NCBI GenBank assembly: GCA_902787145.1 | Contig: CADAEZ010000015.1 | Span: forward strand, 1-35,007 | Direction of reading: 5' to 3' | Origin: an uncultured Ruminococcus sp. | Lineage (GTDB): Bacteria; Bacillota; Clostridia; Oscillospirales; Acutalibacteraceae | DNA length: 35,007 bases | Notes under the pieces: model-generated | The model's database searches: none | Told to the model about the DNA's origin: nothing | Seen by the model: the letters and a program-made list of their open reading frames with translations, nothing else | Shown: in pieces, positions 1 to 6,450 of the stretch | How positions within the stretch are numbered: the first letter of the stretch is position 1 | Layout of the letters: every line of letters starts with the position of its first letter | Made by a program: the position numbers and the translations under genes

Positions 1-1
1 A

Positions 2-130
2 ATCACCGGCTACCTCGTAGGTACGCTCGACCGCTTCAACGACGCCAAGCGCAAAGAAGTTGAGGACAGAGTAAAGCACGCTATCGGCGAAAGCGTTGAT
101 ATGAGCGAGCTTTGCGACGAAGCAGTATAA
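2..130 (+). CDS. nrdD: Anaerobic ribonucleoside-triphosphate reductase, C-terminal end (partial)
   Basis: Only the last 42 codons lie in the window; the gene enters from the left edge. The peptide begins ITGYLVGTLDRFNDAKR, which matches the C-terminal glycyl-radical region of class III ribonucleotide reductases. The Gly of the TGY motif (bases 8-10) is the likely radical site; this is family knowledge and not provable from 42 residues. The enzyme reduces ribonucleoside triphosphates to deoxyribonucleotides without oxygen. The stop codon is one base before the start of nrdG, the activase that generates the radical, so the two are probably translationally coupled. The downstream nrdG makes the identification strong. 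Confidence 0.88.
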   Translation: MTGYLVGTLDRFNDAKRKEVEDRVKHAIGESVDMSELCDEAV

Positions 131-131
131 T

Positions 132-674
132 ATGGGAACCAAGCTCAATTTATCCGGGGTCGTCAGCGAGAGTATCGTTGACGGCCCCGGCATACGAATG
201 ACAATTTTCACACAAGGCTGCCCCCACCACTGCAAGGGCTGCCACAATCCCGAAACCTGGGCGTTTGAGCCGAGACATCCGGGCGACGTGGATAAGATCC
301 TGAATATCGCGCTGAAAAACCCGATTTTGCAGGGACTGACATTTTCGGGCGGAGAGCCGTTTTGTCAGGCCGAAGCATTAGACGAGCTCGCCGAAAAATG
401 TCACAAAAACGGACTAAACGTAATGAGCTACTCCGGCTATACCTTCGAGCAGCTTATGGCCGGCAAAGATGAACATCCCGAATGGGTGCGTCTGCTCGAA
501 AATCTCGACTACCTGGTTGACGGCCCCTTTATTCTGGAGGAGAAAAGCCTTATGCTTCTCTTTCGCGGCAGCAAAAACCAGCGTTTTCTCGATGTTCCCG
601 AAAGTCTGAGGCAAGGCAGGGCTGTACCTGTCGACGAGGATAAACTGTACGAGGGAACAAGGACAAGGAAATGA
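132..674 (+). CDS. nrdG: Anaerobic ribonucleoside-triphosphate reductase activating protein (radical SAM)
   Basis: This 180-residue radical SAM activase installs the glycyl radical on NrdD using S-adenosylmethionine and a [4Fe-4S] cluster. The N-terminal half carries the cluster motif as C30-x3-C34-x2-C37 in QGCPHHCKGCHNP, preceded by the typical DGPGIR segment. The SAM-contacting GGEP motif is at residues 73-76. Length fits the NrdG family (about 150-180 residues). The ATG lies directly behind the nrdD stop, an arrangement typical of nrdDG operons. The stop overlaps the next start by four bases (ATGA), so the downstream membrane protein is probably co-transcribed. Confidence 0.95.
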   Translation: MGTKLNLSGVVSESIVDGPGIRMTIFTQGCPHHCKGCHNPETWAFEPRHPGDVDKILNIALKNPILQGLTFSGGEPFCQAEALDELAEKCHKNGLNVMSYSGYTFEQLMAGKDEHPEWVRLLENLDYLVDGPFILEEKSLMLLFRGSKNQRFLDVPESLRQGRAVPVDEDKLYEGTRTRK

Positions 675-1186
675 AAACAAATAATAAGAAAATAGTAATA
701 AGCGTATTATCGGGATTTATGTTTGCCATAGCTACATCAATAACCGCTTACGCTAACTCATCTTGGTATTGGATTTCAAAAACACGACCTATTGATATAT
801 TACCATTTACAATTGCCGGAACACTTATTATAGAAATCCTTGCAATAAAGCTGATTCCGCGAATCAAGAAAAACATCAAAGTCATTATTGCGGTTTCGAG
901 CGCAAACATTGTTTCGTTCATTTTGCCGTTTTTAATTGAGTTAAGCAATCCTGAACCATATCCCTCATGGAATGTTGAAACTCTAAGTCGTGTAAATTTT
1001 GGAATAGTTAACGGCTGTTTTTTACTTCTGACTTTATTCGTCGAAATCCCGATTGTATATTTTGCGCTGCAAAACGAAACAAAACATAAAAAGACTTTGA
1101 TTCTGACAATACTCGGAGTAAATATCCTTACAACTATACTTGTAGGTATAACAGAATCTATTCTTTGCGTTGGAAGATATTCTTAG
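671..1186 (+). CDS. Small multi-pass membrane protein with signal-like N-terminus
   Basis: This is a 171-residue protein of unknown function. A basic start (MKTNNKK) is followed by a hydrophobic segment ending ITAYANSS around residue 29, which looks like a signal peptide or first helix. Three more hydrophobic segments follow, at about 41-63, 70-90 and 110-135, with a last one near 143-165. The SWYWISKTRPIDILPF stretch after the first helix is distinctive and resembles small membrane proteins I recall from Ruminococcus; this is memory, not a search result. The gene overlaps nrdG by ATGA but is clearly more AT-rich, so it may be a later addition to the operon. No catalytic motif is visible. Confidence 0.7.
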   Translation: MKTNNKKIVISVLSGFMFAIATSITAYANSSWYWISKTRPIDILPFTIAGTLIIEILAIKLIPRIKKNIKVIIAVSSANIVSFILPFLIELSNPEPYPSWNVETLSRVNFGIVNGCFLLLTLFVEIPIVYFALQNETKHKKTLILTILGVNILTTILVGITESILCVGRYS

Positions 1187-1198
1187 AAAGATATAACT

Positions 1199-1975
1199 AT
1201 GAAAACCGTTTTCAGAATAATAATAAGCATAATTTCTATAGTATTCCTGATTTGGTTCATCCTGCCGACGTTGATGTTCCGGGTGATTAATCCGGGAAAC
1301 ATACTCGGTATTTTGATTTGCGCCTGTCTGATTTTTCGATTCGCCTTCAAAAATGCTTATATTCGCCTCAAAGAGCGATTTTATAGCAAAAAGGTATCTC
1401 GTATTGTATTTAAGACAATCTTGGCGTGCTGGGCGATTTTCGGCATTTACGCGGCAGTTATAAGCGGAATAATGTGTACTTCGATGTTCTCCTACGCTCC
1501 CGAAGGTGTAAACCCGACTGTAATCGTACTCGGAGCTCAGGTCAAGCCCTGGGGACCAAGCTCTGTACTTTGGAACCGAATTAACGCGGCGCAGAAGTAT
1601 CTGGACGAAAACAAAAATGTCAACGCTGTTTTATCCGGCGGTAAGGGCGCCGACGAGCCTGTAAGTGAAGCCCAGTCAATCCACAACAACCTGAAAAAAG
1701 GCGATGACGTATTCTACCTCGAGGATGAATCCACCGATACACGAGAGAATATAAGATTCTCTAAAAGAATTATAAATAACAATAATCTTAATAAAAACAT
1801 AGCGATTGTCACCGACAGCTATCATCAGTTCAGAGCCGGGATGATAGCGCGCAAGGAAGGCTTTAAGGGCGAAATCTATGCCGTAAACGCGATTCAGGAC
1901 AGCGTCGGGCTCATCTGCTACCCCACCTTCTTCGTAAGAGAATGGATAGCGATTCCGGCGGAGATTTTTAATTAA
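1199..1975 (+). CDS. YdcF/SanA/ElyC-family membrane protein (DUF218)
   Basis: This 258-residue protein has three N-terminal hydrophobic segments (about residues 5-28, 36-50 and 72-95) and then an extracytoplasmic DUF218 domain from about 105 to the end. Family hallmarks are VIVLGAQVKPWGPSSVLWNR, the LSGGKGADEPVSEA turn, the TRENIRFSK segment and IVTDSYHQFRAG. SanA and ElyC relatives act in envelope integrity and peptidoglycan precursor metabolism, but the biochemical role of most members is unknown. The start is 12 bases after the preceding gene, consistent with an operon. A perfect palindrome eight bases past the stop may end the transcript. Confidence 0.85.
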   Translation: MKTVFRIIISIISIVFLIWFILPTLMFRVINPGNILGILICACLIFRFAFKNAYIRLKERFYSKKVSRIVFKTILACWAIFGIYAAVISGIMCTSMFSYAPEGVNPTVIVLGAQVKPWGPSSVLWNRINAAQKYLDENKNVNAVLSGGKGADEPVSEAQSIHNNLKKGDDVFYLEDESTDTRENIRFSKRIINNNNLNKNIAIVTDSYHQFRAGMIARKEGFKGEIYAVNAIQDSVGLICYPTFFVREWIAIPAEIFN

Positions 1976-1982
1976 ATATAAT

Positions 1983-2006
1983 AGTACCCCTTTGTTAAGG
2001 GGTACT
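1983..2006. repeat. Perfect 24-bp palindrome, copy 1
   Basis: Arms AGTACCCCTT and AAGGGGTACT are separated by TGTT, giving a perfect 10-bp stem. The sequence is identical to the copy at 2194-2217 and shares its outer arms with a third hairpin at 10381-10402. It lies just after the YdcF-like gene and could stabilise or end that transcript, although no T-run follows. Confidence 0.85.
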
Positions 2007-2051
2007 CAGACTGTAGAAAAACTAATTTATAGAAGTAGTTCGGATTAAGCG

Positions 2052-2157
2052 TTGTAGGGACATTCCTCAGCCGGAGACGGCACCCTCTCTGTCGCATTCG
2101 CGAATTAATAAGCAATATCGGATAGGAACGGGATGGCACGGAGGCCATCCCCTACAA
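2052..2157. repeat. TTGTAGGG-ended intergenic element (MITE-like), 106 bp
   Basis: The element is bounded by inverted ends TTGTAGGG (2052-2059) and CCCTACAA (2150-2157). Its right half forms a hairpin with GGGATGGC pairing to GCCATCCC (about 2130-2151). It contains no reading frame of note. A second, shorter element with the same ends is at 34338-34389. It is probably a non-coding dispersed repeat; mobility is inferred only from the ends. Confidence 0.6.
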
Positions 2158-2193
2158 ATGTAACATAAACCAAACTTCTTTTTCGACAAACAG

Positions 2194-2217
2194 AGTACCC
2201 CTTTGTTAAGGGGTACT
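2194..2217. repeat. Perfect 24-bp palindrome, copy 2
   Basis: This is identical base for base to the palindrome at 1983-2006. The two copies flank the TTGTAGGG-ended element at distances of 45 and 36 bp. The remaining bases to 2323 hold no supported gene; a small hairpin (GTCGGG/CCCGAC) sits near 2310-2324. Confidence 0.85.
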
Positions 2218-2323
2218 AATTCGTTAAAATATATAGTTAAAACAAAACTCAGAACCCGCTATTGATGAACTCTTATCGCAATTAATGCTCTGCAAAGGCG
2301 GCTCCGGCTGTCGGGACACCCGA

Positions 2324-2533
2324 CTATAAATAAAACGAGCGGTTTTCAAAGCCGCGATAGTAATTATTCCCTCTGTTCACACAATCTACCGCATCATAAA
2401 GCTCCCGCGCGGAGTGAATACTGAGCTTGTGGAGCTCAAGCTGCAACTCGGTGGGCAAAGAAAGAAAATACCTTCGCGCCTGCAAATCCTCGCTCAAAAG
2501 CTGCGTGAGACACGTGTATTTCAAAAAAATCAC
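2324..2533 (-). pseudogene. Remnant of a small helical protein gene (up to 69 residues)
   Basis: The frame encodes SEDLQARRYFLSLPTELQLELHK followed by HSARELYDAVDCVNRG. This resembles short cytoplasmic proteins with an 'A..YF.SLP' start that I recall from gut Clostridia; the family name is not known to me. The only upstream start is a GTG at 2531-2533, which falls in the T-tract of the terminator of the preceding dockerin gene. No Shine-Dalgarno sequence precedes it, and there is no internal ATG. I therefore read it as a gene that has lost its 5' end, or as one starting at an internal TTG with a poor ribosome site. Confidence 0.4.
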
Positions 2534-2568
2534 CCGTATTTATTATTATAAATACGAGTGATTTTATT
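2526..2568 (-). terminator. Terminator after the dockerin gene
   Basis: On the minus strand the arms AAATCACTCGTATTTA and TAAATACGGGTGATTT pair with one mismatch around a TAATAA loop, followed by a T-run. It lies about 10 bases after the dockerin gene stop. It is also hairpin-forming on the plus strand and may be bidirectional. Confidence 0.75.
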
Positions 2569-2578
2569 ATTGGAATTT

Positions 2579-3316
2579 TTAAACGTTGCAATCAATTTTC
2601 GCAAGTTTTTTCTGGATCGCGGTAGCGTCCTTTATATTTAGCTTACCGTCGCTGTTGTAGTCAGAAATCCATATGACATTTATGTTGATTCCATATTTTT
2701 CATCGTATTTTTCGTAAAGTGGACGATCCGAAAACAACAGTATATCAGAAACATTAAATTCATCAATAAAATTATATGATATCATTCCGGTAAGGTGTTT
2801 TTGTATTTCAGTAGCGTCTTTTATTGTCAGCGCGCCGTCTTTATCAACATCGCCTATAATATCATAACAAAAGTTTCGCTTGCTTTTCATATAGGAAGAA
2901 GTTGCCGTTTCATAAAAAATCTCATGCAGATTATCATAATCCATATTCCAAGCGTCAATCAGATCGTAAAACTTATCTTCGGCTACGTCATATATACCGA
3001 TATTGAATTCGAACGGATATGAATATCCCATAGCGATATTAAAGAATATGTCGCCGAAAATACCAAACTGAAAACCGCCCTCATCATGTATACCGTCCGC
3101 GTGTATCATAACCCAGTCTGTATCGTTGTTTTTATCTTTGTGAAAATAAATCTCGTCGTAATCAATCAATCCGCCGTTACTGTCAGGTTTATACACACTG
3201 TCAAATTTATCTTTATACATAAACTCAACATTATTAGCTTCACTCTCAGCTGATGTAATAAAATAAGACTGCGATATTAATAATATCGAAAACAAAATTG
3301 TTAATAATTTTTTCAT
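2579..3316 (-). CDS. Secreted protein with a C-terminal type I-like dockerin
   Basis: This 245-residue protein has a signal peptide at about 1-23 (cleavage near TSA/ES). Residues 25-150 form an acidic, aromatic-rich region I cannot assign to a family. The C-terminal part carries two dockerin calcium-binding repeats: 155-178 (GDVDKDGALTIKDATEIQK) and 218-240 (SDYNSDGKLNIKDATAIQK), each with the D-x-D/N-x-D-G loop and the following helix. Dockerins bind cohesin modules on scaffoldins and so attach proteins to cellulosome or amylosome-like assemblies outside the cell. No catalytic domain is visible, and no cohesin is encoded in this window. The 39-residue spacer between the repeats is longer than usual. 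Base composition is AT-rich compared with the ribosomal operon next door. Confidence 0.85.
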   Translation of the reverse strand: MKKLLTILFSILLISQSYFITSAESEANNVEFMYKDKFDSVYKPDSNGGLIDYDEIYFHKDKNNDTDWVMIHADGIHDEGGFQFGIFGDIFFNIAMGYSYPFEFNIGIYDVAEDKFYDLIDAWNMDYDNLHEIFYETATSSYMKSKRNFCYDIIGDVDKDGALTIKDATEIQKHLTGMISYNFIDEFNVSDILLFSDRPLYEKYDEKYGININVIWISDYNSDGKLNIKDATAIQKKLAKIDCNV

Positions 3317-3392
3317 ATTTCTCGCTCCTATTCTTCAATCGGAAAATGGTCGATTAATTCACAAACGTATTGGTTTATTAAATTAGCGTCAG

Positions 3393-3461
3393 TTACATAC
3401 AAAATATACTAAAAAACAAAGTAAGTACCAATAATACGCAAATAGAATTTTTCCTTTTCAT
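3393..3461 (-). CDS. 22-residue hydrophobic peptide
   Basis: The encoded peptide is MKRKNSICVLLVLTLFFSIF followed by Cys-Met. It has a basic head and a single hydrophobic stretch ending in Cys, like a free-standing signal or lipoprotein leader. A strong ribosome site (GAGGGGG) lies about 9 bases before the ATG on the minus strand. It sits 76 bases upstream of the dockerin gene in the same direction. It may be a genuine small membrane peptide, a leader peptide, or the 5' end of a lost lipoprotein gene. No function can be given. Confidence 0.4.
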   Translation of the reverse strand: MKRKNSICVLLVLTLFFSIFCM

Positions 3462-3636
3462 AATAATTACCCCCTCTATATACTATAACCCCGCGAAGCG
3501 CGATTTTGTGACACTTTTTTTGAAAAAAATTAGATTTTTTTAAATTTACTAAAAACAGCATAGTACAACGCCTGTCTGAACTCATTGTTTTATCTTAGCA
3601 ACTTATACTTATACAATTTTTGAGTAATTTCCTATA

Positions 3637-3669
3637 GAAAAAAGCCGGCTCAGATACCTGAACCGGCTT
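3637..3669 (-). terminator. Terminator after rplL
   Basis: On the minus strand the arms AAGCCGGTTCAG and CTGAGCCGGCTT form a 12-bp stem with one G-T wobble, followed by six T. It lies 25 bases after the rplL stop and closes the ribosomal operon, so rpoB is not in the same transcript here. The stretch between 3462 and 3636 holds no gene that I can support. Confidence 0.9.
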
Positions 3670-3693
3670 AGAATCGTATTAAGTAAGCTTAAA

Positions 3694-4071
3694 TTACTTA
3701 AGCTCTACCTCGGCGCCAGCCTCTTCGAGCTTAGCCTTCATAGCCTCAGCGTCATCCTTGGAAACGCCTTCCTTAAGTGTCTTAGGAGCACCGTCTACGA
3801 GAGCCTTAGCTTCCTTAAGGCCGAGACCTGTGATCTCACGAACAACCTTGATAACGTTGATCTTCTTTGCGCCTGCTGACTTGAGCTCTACGTCGAACTC
3901 TGTCTTCTCAGCAGCAGCAGCCTCGCCGCCGGCTGCAGGACCTGCAACAGCTACAGCTGCGGCAGCGCTTACACCAAATTCATCCTCTACAGCGTGTACG
4001 AGATCTGCGAGCTCGAGAACTGTAAGGCCTTTTAACTCTTCAATAATAGCAGTAATCTTTTCAGATGCCAT
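3694..4071 (-). CDS. rplL: 50S ribosomal protein L7/L12
   Basis: This 125-residue stalk protein binds L10 as dimers and recruits translation GTPases. The N-terminal dimerisation and L10-binding helices (1-35, [20 protein letters not shown]) are followed by an Ala-rich hinge (about 36-55). The C-terminal domain (56-125) carries the conserved [20 protein letters not shown]. Length is normal for the family. GGAGG lies 8 bases before the ATG. It follows rplJ by 51 bases and is the last gene of the operon, ended by a strong terminator. Confidence 0.98.
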   Translation of the reverse strand: MASEKITAIIEELKGLTVLELADLVHAVEDEFGVSAAAAVAVAGPAAGGEAAAAEKTEFDVELKSAGAKKINVIKVVREITGLGLKEAKALVDGAPKTLKEGVSKDDAEAMKAKLEEAGAEVELK

Positions 4072-4122
4072 TTTAATTTACCTCCATATAATAGTAATAA
4101 TTTTAAAGTTTAGTATTGAGGA

Positions 4123-4773
4123 TTATTCCTCTGTTTTCTCCTCTGCGGGAGCGGCTTCTTCAGCCGGTGCAGCTTCCTCTGCGGGAGCGGCTTCCTCTGC
4201 GGGAGCAGCCTCCTCGGCAGGAGCCTCCTCAGCAGGAGCGGCCTCCTCGGCAGGAGCCATCTTCTTTAAACATTCCTCAAAACCACCCTCGTCAACAACA
4301 GCCTGCATAACACGGGCAAATGCTGCGATAGGAGCCTGGAACGCGCCGAGAACATTCGCGAGGAGTACGTCTCTTGTCGGGAGCTTAGCGAGAGAGTTGA
4401 TAGTATCAAGCTCTACAACCTCGCCGTCCATAAAACCGGACTTGATCTCGAAGAAATCGTGATCCTTAGCAAAGTTTGCGAGAATACGAGCCGCGGCGGC
4501 ATAATCCTCGTCGCTTGTAGCGAGAGCTGTTGTACCCTCGAGGACGCTATCCATAGCGGAAAGTCCTACCTGATCGTTAGCGCGCTTAAGGAGTGTATTC
4601 TTAACAACAGTGTACTTTACGTTGTTCTCACGAAGCTCCTTACGAAGCTTTGTGTCGTCCTCAACGTTGATACCCTTGTAGTTTACAACTACACCCATAA
4701 CTGAGTTTTTGAGTCTTTCAGCTAATTCGGCTACAACGGCCTGCTTAGCTTCTAAAACGCTCTGACTTGGCAA
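4123..4773 (-). CDS. rplJ: 50S ribosomal protein L10 with long acidic Ala/Glu/Pro tail
   Basis: I place the start at the TTG at 4771-4773, giving MPSQSVLEAKQAVVAELAER, because GGAGG lies 7 bases upstream and L10 proteins typically begin MPS. The upstream GTG at 4782 overlaps the Shine-Dalgarno itself. The core (about 1-172) is a standard L10, the rRNA-bound base of the ribosomal stalk. Residues 173-216 are an extra tail of seven PAEE units, mostly spaced by AA, ending KTEE. Common L10 proteins stop near 165-175, so this tail is an extension. Its DNA (about 4126-4257) is a near-perfect 18-bp (one unit 15-bp) tandem repeat. The gene is preceded by an L10 leader RNA and followed by rplL. Confidence 0.96.
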   Translation of the reverse strand: MPSQSVLEAKQAVVAELAERLKNSVMGVVVNYKGINVEDDTKLRKELRENNVKYTVVKNTLLKRANDQVGLSAMDSVLEGTTALATSDEDYAAAARILANFAKDHDFFEIKSGFMDGEVVELDTINSLAKLPTRDVLLANVLGAFQAPIAAFARVMQAVVDEGGFEECLKKMAPAEEAAPAEEAPAEEAAPAEEAAPAEEAAPAEEAAPAEEKTEE

Positions 4774-4807
4774 ATTATTCACCTCCGTAATTAAATTTTC
4801 GATGTCA

Positions 4808-4927
4808 CGCCTCGTTGCTCTGCGCTGATCCTATAATAACTTCAACTCGTCTAATCTGCCGCGAACACTCTGTGTTCTTGCAGCTTAGTCCTCGTCGGGC
4901 GTTATTATAGGGCTCAGAGCCTCGGCG
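4808..4927 (-). other. Long hairpin between L10 leader and rplJ
   Basis: Arms CCTATAATAAC (4830-4840) and GTTATTATAGG (4901-4911) pair perfectly. Outer helices GCTCTG with CAGAGC and CGCC with GGCG extend the stem to 4808-4927. An inner hairpin (GAACAC with GTGTTC, 4863-4877) closes it, with flanking CTGC/GCAG and CTAA/TTAG pairs. No T-run follows, so it is not a simple terminator. Its 5' side on the minus strand repeats a segment of the L10 leader. Confidence 0.6.
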
Positions 4928-4960
4928 CTTCGTTGGATAATCGCCAATTCAGGAATATAA

Positions 4961-5116
4961 TAATCTCCTCACGCAAAGACGCAAGGAGACGTAAAATACA
5001 ATTTACTGCATTCCTCGGCAGGCAAAATTATGTGATTCTGTCACGCGAACTCATAGCCGTTAGGGCTGCGAGCCTCGGCGCTTCTATCACACCTGCTGTC
5101 TTTGAAATAGCGATTG
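4961..5116 (-). ncRNA. L10 leader (ribosomal protein L10-L12 autoregulatory element)
   Basis: On the minus strand the region between rplA and rplJ carries the landmarks of the Firmicutes L10 leader: AAAGACAGCAGGTG near 5090-5107, TGCCTGCCGAGGAATGCAG near 5006-5024, and a final CTCCTTGCG...GTGAGGAG hairpin (4963-4988). In the known system, free L10(L12)4 complex binds this kink-turn-containing leader and represses rplJ-rplL. The landmarks were recognised by eye, so boundaries are approximate. Position directly upstream of rplJ fits. An AT-rich possible -10 lies just upstream (5117-5140), so an internal promoter may exist. Confidence 0.82.
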
Positions 5117-5153
5117 TTTATATAATATAAAATTATATACAGATTAGCTCAGA

Positions 5154-5849
5154 TTAAACTGAGAACTTAGCCGGGCTGATTCTAACGGACGGACCCATTG
5201 TAGAAGTTACAGCGCAGCTCTTGATGTACTGACCCTTAGCGGCAGACGGCTTAGCCTTGATGATAGCGTCCATAAGAGCGTCAAAGTTCTCCTGGAGCTT
5301 CTGCGCGCCAAAACTTACCTTACCGATCGGGCAGTGGATAATGTTAGTCTTATCAAGACGGTACTCAATCTTACCTGCCTTAGCTTCTTTAATAGCTCTG
5401 GCGATATCGGGAGTTACTGTACCGGCCTTTGGGTTAGGCATAAGTCCGCGGGGACCGAGGATTTTACCGAGACGACCTACAAGTCCCATACAGTCGGGAG
5501 TTGTAACGAGTACGTCGAAGTCCATCCAGTTTTCTGACTGGATTTTCTGTGTCATATCCTCAGCGCCTACGTAGTCAGCGCCTGCTTCCTTAGCGAGATC
5601 CTCGTTACCGCCTTTGCAGATAGCGAGTACCTTTACGCTCTTACCTGTTCCGTTAGGAAGTACAAGAGCGCCTCTGACCTGCTGGTCAGCGTGACGACCG
5701 TCAACGCCCAGTCTTACGTGAAGCTCTACTGTCTCGTCAAATTTGGCGGTAGATGTCTTTACGACTGTGGCGATAGCCTCGTCAATATCATATAATTTAT
5801 CTCTGTCTACGAGCTTTGCGCTCTCGACATATTTCTTACCGTGTTTCAT
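5154..5849 (-). CDS. rplA: 50S ribosomal protein L1
   Basis: This 231-residue protein binds 23S rRNA at the L1 stalk and helps release deacylated tRNA. I chose the ATG at 5849 ([20 protein letters not shown]) because GGAGG lies 8 bases before it and L1 proteins are about 230 residues. The frame stays open 15 codons further upstream, but that extension is not conserved-looking. Typical motifs are the [15 protein letters not shown] segment near 125-145 and [14 protein letters not shown]. It follows rplK by 74 bases in the usual rplK-rplA order. Confidence 0.97.
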   Translation of the reverse strand: MKHGKKYVESAKLVDRDKLYDIDEAIATVVKTSTAKFDETVELHVRLGVDGRHADQQVRGALVLPNGTGKSVKVLAICKGGNEDLAKEAGADYVGAEDMTQKIQSENWMDFDVLVTTPDCMGLVGRLGKILGPRGLMPNPKAGTVTPDIARAIKEAKAGKIEYRLDKTNIIHCPIGKVSFGAQKLQENFDALMDAIIKAKPSAAKGQYIKSCAVTSTMGPSVRISPAKFSV

Positions 5850-5923
5850 CAGTATTCCTCCATAATTAGGTGGTATAGCGGATATTCCTCCCACCCGGAT
5901 TTTTTAGTCAAAAAGCGAAAAGC

Positions 5924-6349
5924 TTAGTCTACTACTTCGATACCCATACTTCTTGCGGTACCGGCGATCATGCTCATAGCTGTCTCGATGCTGCCTGCGT
6001 TGAGATCCTGCATCTTTGTCTCGGCGATCTTCTGTACCTGTTCGCGGGTAATCTTAGCAACCTTCTGCTTGTTAGGAACGCCGGAAGCCTTGTCGATTCC
6101 GCACGCCTTCTTAATGAGTACAGCAGCAGGCGGTGTCTTTGTAATAAATGTGAAAGAACGGTCTGCGTATACTGTGATAACAACAGGAATGATGAGTCCT
6201 CTGTCGTTCTTTGTGCGCTCGTTAAAATCCTTTGTGAACGCGACAATGTTTACACCATGCTGACCGAGTGCCGGTCCAACCGGTGGTGCCGGAGTAGCCT
6301 GTCCGGCAGGAATCTGTAGTTTGATTAATCCAACTACCTTTTGAGCCAT
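5924..6349 (-). CDS. rplK: 50S ribosomal protein L11
   Basis: This 141-residue protein has the family's standard length. It begins [20 protein letters not shown] and contains [17 protein letters not shown], the hallmark of the N-terminal domain that contacts the GTPase-associated centre of 23S rRNA. The C-terminal rRNA-binding domain (about 72-141) ends [20 protein letters not shown] ribosome site precedes the ATG. It sits between nusG and rplA. Confidence 0.98.
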   Translation of the reverse strand: MAQKVVGLIKLQIPAGQATPAPPVGPALGQHGVNIVAFTKDFNERTKNDRGLIIPVVITVYADRSFTFITKTPPAAVLIKKACGIDKASGVPNKQKVAKITREQVQKIAETKMQDLNAGSIETAMSMIAGTARSMGIEVVD

Positions 6350-6450
6350 TGTTTTGCACCTCCAAAATTCGTGGTAAATTGCGGGACGTTGTCCCTCCCA
6401 CCGGGAACATAAAGATCCCGTAAATAAGCATCAGCTCATTACTTACATAA

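Noticed and set aside
3758..4462. Plus-strand frame spanning rplL and rplJ
   Set aside because: It is antisense to two certain ribosomal protein genes, and its Ser/Ala repeats come from the L10 tail repeat.
4123..5116. CRISPR-like array from short repeats in rplJ and its leader
   Set aside because: The rplJ repeats are contiguous coding repeats with no spacers. No CRISPR array or cas gene is present in the window.
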